Origin: Polytrichum commune
Taxonomy: Eukaryota > Streptophyta > Polytrichopsida > Polytrichales > Polytrichaceae
DNA: 64,000 bases
Direction of reading: 5' to 3'
NCBI GenBank assembly: GCA_950295325.1
Contig: OX485806.1
Coordinates: 7,440,001 to 7,504,000 of the forward strand
The first letter of the stretch is position 1; each line of letters opens with the position of its first letter. The notes under the pieces were generated by a model. It saw only the letters and a list, made by a program, of their open reading frames with translations, made no database searches and was not told the origin of the DNA. The position numbers and the translations under genes were made by a program. Below are positions 60,047 to 64,000 of the stretch, piece after piece.

Positions 60047-60329
60047 TAAGTCAAAGCCCCGACTTATATAGTACAGTCTCCCTAATTTGAGCATCAAAAT
60101 ATCCTACTCCACATATGAATGCATACAAAATGGTTAACTCACTGGCACCCAAAAGTGATCCTAAGTGGTGTGAAACAAGTCTTATCTCGGTCAATTATTG
60201 CACCCCACCCATCACTTCATCCTTTTCAAACCACCAAATTTTCAATTAGCCATTTTCGGTCCACACAAAAATCATTCTACTCCTCACCTAGTGCACCCAT
60301 AGTGGTCATTCGCCGTTTTTCATTTAGAC

Positions 60330-60716
60330 TACAGTGAAGAAGTGCACTAGTCGGTTAAGAATTTTAGCCCAAGACAAGGTTAGTTGGTATGGTGGATAAG
60401 ATGGGAACAACAACAACAACAACAACAACAACCACCACCACCTCGAGTTGGAGTTCCCTGGAGGCCAAGTTTCTTGCTCAAGGATTTAAGGTTGCCCAAA
60501 AAACTTTGACCTCTAGAGAACTCCCCTAGCAAAAAGTGTTGTCATGTTGGCAACCATGTCATTTTTCCATTCGTGCTTGAAGTTCTCCACCATATAAGTC
60601 TTGGCCATCATGGTGTAAACCTTGGCCAATGAAAAATCATTTCGTAGCCAATCATATTGCTTCATTCTCCTAATATTCTAACTAGTGCATTTCTACATCA
60701 TTGTGTAAACCAACCC
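60330..60716. mobile_element. Decayed MITE of the 5476 family
   Basis: The right end reads GTGTAAACCAACCC followed by TAA. Interior phrases (GTGTTGTCATGTTGGC, 'ccatgtcatttttcc', 'gttctccaccat') match the 5476 element. Subterminal inverted phrases AGTGCACTAGT and ACTAGTGCAT pair. It contains an (AAC)n/(ACC)n microsatellite at 60409-60441. Confidence 0.55.
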
Positions 60717-60919
60717 TAAGTACACATAAAACATGGTATCAACCATGTTAATTCCTTAGAATAGTAGAGTGCAGTAGCCTCCATAAGATAGAGGCTAATA
60801 TGAACTTGATGGTCCAATTAGAAGAAAGACTTGAGATTTCCAAGTAAGTTACTACATCCTCATTGTAAAGTATTGATGCTTATTATTTATTTGATATATT
60901 AGTAAACACCAAGTAACTA

Positions 60920-61230
60920 CACTAATATTGTATTTTATGTCATTGTGGAAAGTTCTCTAATGGCACTTCTTATGAATAAGCTTACAAGAAGTATCATGGA
61001 TAAAATCCATGTCATTATCGAAACAAAGTTAGGTATTTATGCATCCTAACAATTATGTAATGAAATGTTGTCATGGATGATTGAAACTTGAACGAAATGT
61101 CCCTTAATAAGTGACATTGTAAATTTGTAATGCCCAAAACAATTACAAGGAATGACAGGTAACTGGCGGTTTAAAATTTGGTTTTGAGCAAGACAAATAG
61201 AATTGGTGACCCTAAATACAATGTTTATTG
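60920..61230 (+). mobile_element. TA-flanked MITE, shorter copy
   Basis: 311 bp between TA duplications (60918-60919 and 61231-61232). It follows the 12978 copy: 'tcttatgaataagc', 'aatgaaatgttgtcatggat', 'aataagtgacattg', 'acaaggaatgacag', 'ttgagcaagacaaatagaatt'. The ends are worn (CACTAATATTG, TGTTTATTG). Confidence 0.7.
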
Positions 61231-61234
61231 TAGT

Positions 61235-61860
61235 AGGAACAATGTTTATACCGTATCTAGAACTTGAGTTCTATGGATAAGGGCATGGGTGTGAGTTACA
61301 ACTAAGGTCTCTCACATGCAAGTGGGATCATCTATAAATGGTGGGAAGGTTCATGCCATTCATTATCTCATTTGAGCTTAGAATGTGAGGGTTAGAGCTT
61401 GGAGCTTGTTACACTCAAATAGTGGAAGGGATCTTATCTCTAATGGAATTATAGAGAGGACATTTTAACACAAAATTTGTCTTATTTTCAACTAACAGTA
61501 GAAACAAAAGTGACATATTTTTATCGCAAGGGTTTGTAATGAAGAATTATTATGGACTTTGTATAGGAGAATGTCCGAAGTGTAGTGCAAAATCAGGGTT
61601 TGAAGGGCAGGGTCCAAGGCAATAGTCCAAGTGTAATCCCCAACTTCCACATTGCATGACATCATGAGCATTCCCATGCTCAAACATTAATGGATATGTT
61701 TTTAAACCTAATTAGAAGGTGTGTATTACGATTACCATAATAGACACAATCCATTATGATAGGCTATAATGCATTGTCCCCCCCCCCCCCCCACCCACCC
61801 ACCCACCCTCATGTACCCCCAACATTATGCTCTTTGATGGGCATAAAGCAACAAAGAAAA
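61235..61860. other. Gene-free stretch with poly-C/(CCCA)n
   Basis: No gene seen. A cytosine run merging into (CCCA)n lies at 61779-61808. Confidence 0.45.
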
Positions 61861-61889
61861 GATATTCATATTCATTTATGGACTAACCG

Positions 61890-62290
61890 TAGATGAAGCA
61901 AGCAAGTGCTAATTGGTCATTTAAGCTTTGCACCAACAAACCATGCAACAAGTGTGAGATATTGCAAATTTCAAATCGTGTTCATAGCCAATTTCCTCAT
62001 ATTTTCCAGAGCTCATATGAAAATCTTATTCATTGTCAAAGTGATGATTCTCCTCTTCTCAATTATATAAAATGGTCATATGGGTCCCCCCAACCCCCAC
62101 CCCCATTACTGACCCTAAGATGTTGGTTAACATGTTTTGAGCATGCAATCCAAACAATTTTACACACATGACATTTTGATGTGATCTATTCTTACATCTA
62201 TACCTTACCACACACCACTCAATTATAATTGTCCAATTAAAAAAAGAAACCATGGGCACACTTGCCTTAAGGTAAGCGGAATTTTGTCGC
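61890..62290 (-). repeat. Dispersed repeat R1, copy
   Basis: Phrases: 'agagctcatatgaaaatctt', 'attcattgtcaaagtgatg', 'atggtcatatgggtcccccc', 'gttaacatgttttgagcatg', 'caccactcaattataattg'. Confidence 0.6.
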
Positions 62291-62610
62291 TCGGCATCCG
62301 ATTCTTGTTGGATACGAAACACGTGATTAGTGTGTGATGATTAGCAAATCCAAAAATGAGAATGTATCCATATTCCTCACAAATCTTGGTTCTGGTGTGA
62401 ATGTCTTATTCATTATTAAGGTGATGTTTCAAATTTTTATTAGAAGATCAATATGGGTTATCATTTTCCCAATTATGTTGACCATTGAGCCTAGCATAGT
62501 TAACGTATTTTGAGCATGTAGTCCAACCTCTTTTAAGCACATGGTCATTTGGTGTACGTTCTTGACCCCACACCTAACCATACATCACTCAAACATTGAG
62601 GTAGCCAACC
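62290..62610 (-). repeat. Dispersed repeat R1, adjacent copy
   Basis: A second copy directly following the first in the same orientation: 'gatacgaaacacgtgattag', 'tgtcttattcattattaagg', 'ttatgttgaccattgagcc', 'gagcatgtagtccaacctc', 'ccacacctaaccatacatc'. These phrases serve as the best consensus of the family in this window. Confidence 0.6.
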
Positions 62611-62886
62611 CATATCTGACCACCACCCCCATTTCACAGCTTAAGCCAACCTATGTTTTGTGCAACACAATATCATTATTTGATCAATATAATCTTGACA
62701 TGTCATGGTTGAAATCAACTTAGCCAAATGTCAATGGCTAAGTTGACATCTAGGTTTAGATTGCAAGCATATTTGAGTGCCACAATTATTGATGATCAAG
62801 CACTCTCGGTTTTGTAACCAATCATTGATCAAACAAAGGGCAGCCTTTATCACAAATATAGGATGAAGAGAAAATCCACTTAGAAA

Positions 62887-63180
62887 ATTCCTCGGGGGGT
62901 TCATTGGCGAAAATCGTAGAACAACGTGCGATAAAAAATAGAGTCCAATATATTCATTGTAGATAAATTTTGTAAAAAATGTACATGTAAAATAGGGGAT
63001 TGTAAAATAGTGAAACATGTTTACATGTAGAATACCATCACATATAATATTTTCAGGCTTTTTACATGTAAAATACCATCACCTTATAATCTTTTTTGCA
63101 AGGTAAATAACCCCCCCAATAAATAGGTCCCGAACGCACGTGTATGCAAAATATAAGAGGGAGTGAACCCCCCGAGGAAA
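62887..63180. mobile_element. ~294-bp TIR element
   Basis: Inverted ends TTCCTCGGGGGGTTCA and TGAACCCCCCGAGGAA. The interior holds a direct duplication of about 52 bp (ACATGTAGAATACCATCAC near 63022 and ACATGTAAAATACCATCAC near 63064). Non-coding. No target duplication resolved. Confidence 0.65.
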
Positions 63181-64000
63181 ATTCATAGTAATTTGATTAT
63201 TGATATAAAAAAAATCTTGGAATTTTATGACTTTCTTCTTGATTTTACTTCTCTAACATGGGAATTTTTTCTTTGATTGTACCTAAACCGTAGATATGCT
63301 AAATTGCTCAACTAATTGGGAACAAATAAACTACCTTAGGTGTCCGTTTCAAATTAATAACTAGATTAAGCACACTTACCTTACCTTCCTATATGGACTA
63401 AGATTTGGGTAAGATTTACTTGATTGCTATTGGCTTCTTAATTAACATATAAGGTAACATGTTAAGATTGATCAATCTTGACATGTCATGGATTGCAACG
63501 TTTTCATATTCAATTGTATGCATGTCAACAAGACATGGCTGAATAATATCAAGGGGACGTCAATGTCCAATTTTGAATAAGTACTTATGGCACGTATGAC
63601 AATGTGCATCTCTCGGAAGAAACAATGGTGTTAGTAGGCAAGTCAAAAACACTCACCAATGTCAACAACATGGAGTTGGCAAACACTTCCTTTTCATTCT
63701 TCCTTTATGAATGCCCTTGATTGAATGAAGAAAAACCGACCAACTGCTTGATCGTACATTGGAAAAGAATGATGTGATGCATTTGACTAGGATTTCAGTA
63801 TATTTGAATTTATGTATGAATTTAAGACAATCCCAACTGTCAATACGATGTACACTAGATCGCAAAATCACACAAATATTGTCGTTGGCGAATATGAAAT
63901 ACAAACATTTGAATTTGTAGTTATTATGTTATTGCTTTTGTTGTTGTTGTTGTTTGATATTTTTGATCCAACAAATGCACATCCTTTATTATATTTGGAC
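63181..64000. other. Gene-free stretch, ends in dispersed repeat
   Basis: No gene seen. 63880-64000 resembles 12195-12312 (TTGGCGAATATGAAATACAA, 'tttgatatttttgatcc', 'cctttattatatttggac'), a repeat running off the window. A (GTT)n tract lies at about 63935-63955. Confidence 0.45.

Overview
This is nuclear DNA from a land plant or a close streptophyte relative. It is AT-rich and mostly repeats. It carries two recognisable conserved genes with many short GT-AG introns, plus small DNA transposon relics and one non-LTR retrotransposon relic. The protein set fits a plant: an organelle-type histidyl-tRNA synthetase with an N-terminal presequence, and the ribosome-assembly protein GRWD1. The species cannot be told. 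The unusual LINE hints at a non-angiosperm lineage, but weakly.

Layout. 1-12.9 kb: gene-poor, holding miniature inverted-terminal-repeat elements (1.6, 3.1, 4.2, 5.5, 11.3 kb) and a small hairpin at 9.5 kb. 13.0-17.8 kb: a decayed GRWD1 copy with a TA-flanked MITE just before its lost start codon. 19.4-21.9 kb: a foldback element and an old ~290-bp tandem array. 25.5-26.6 kb: a young, almost identical 228-bp tandem array; decayed single copies of its unit lie at 28.3, 31.5 and 33.1 kb. 28.8-29.3 kb: a GC-rich intronless ORF for a small secreted protein. 29.3-38 kb: more MITEs and foldbacks. 38.1-43.1 kb: the intact GRWD1 gene on the minus strand, in inverted orientation to the decayed copy. 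45.5-50.2 kb: a 5'-truncated LINE relic with reverse transcriptase, RNase H and a C-terminal zinc-knuckle plus nuclease-like region. 52.4-59.1 kb: the histidyl-tRNA synthetase gene (11 exons, minus strand), whose long first intron is filled by a degenerate repeat array. 59.2-64 kb: more MITEs and dispersed repeats.

How it fits together. The two real genes serve protein synthesis: cytosolic ribosome assembly and organelle translation. The rest is transposon history. The inverted GRWD1 duplication is useful because each copy supplies the empty site for a MITE in the other, which proves TA target-site duplications and dates those insertions after the duplication. Exon coordinates were read by eye from splice signals, reading frame and family knowledge; no alignment or search was run.
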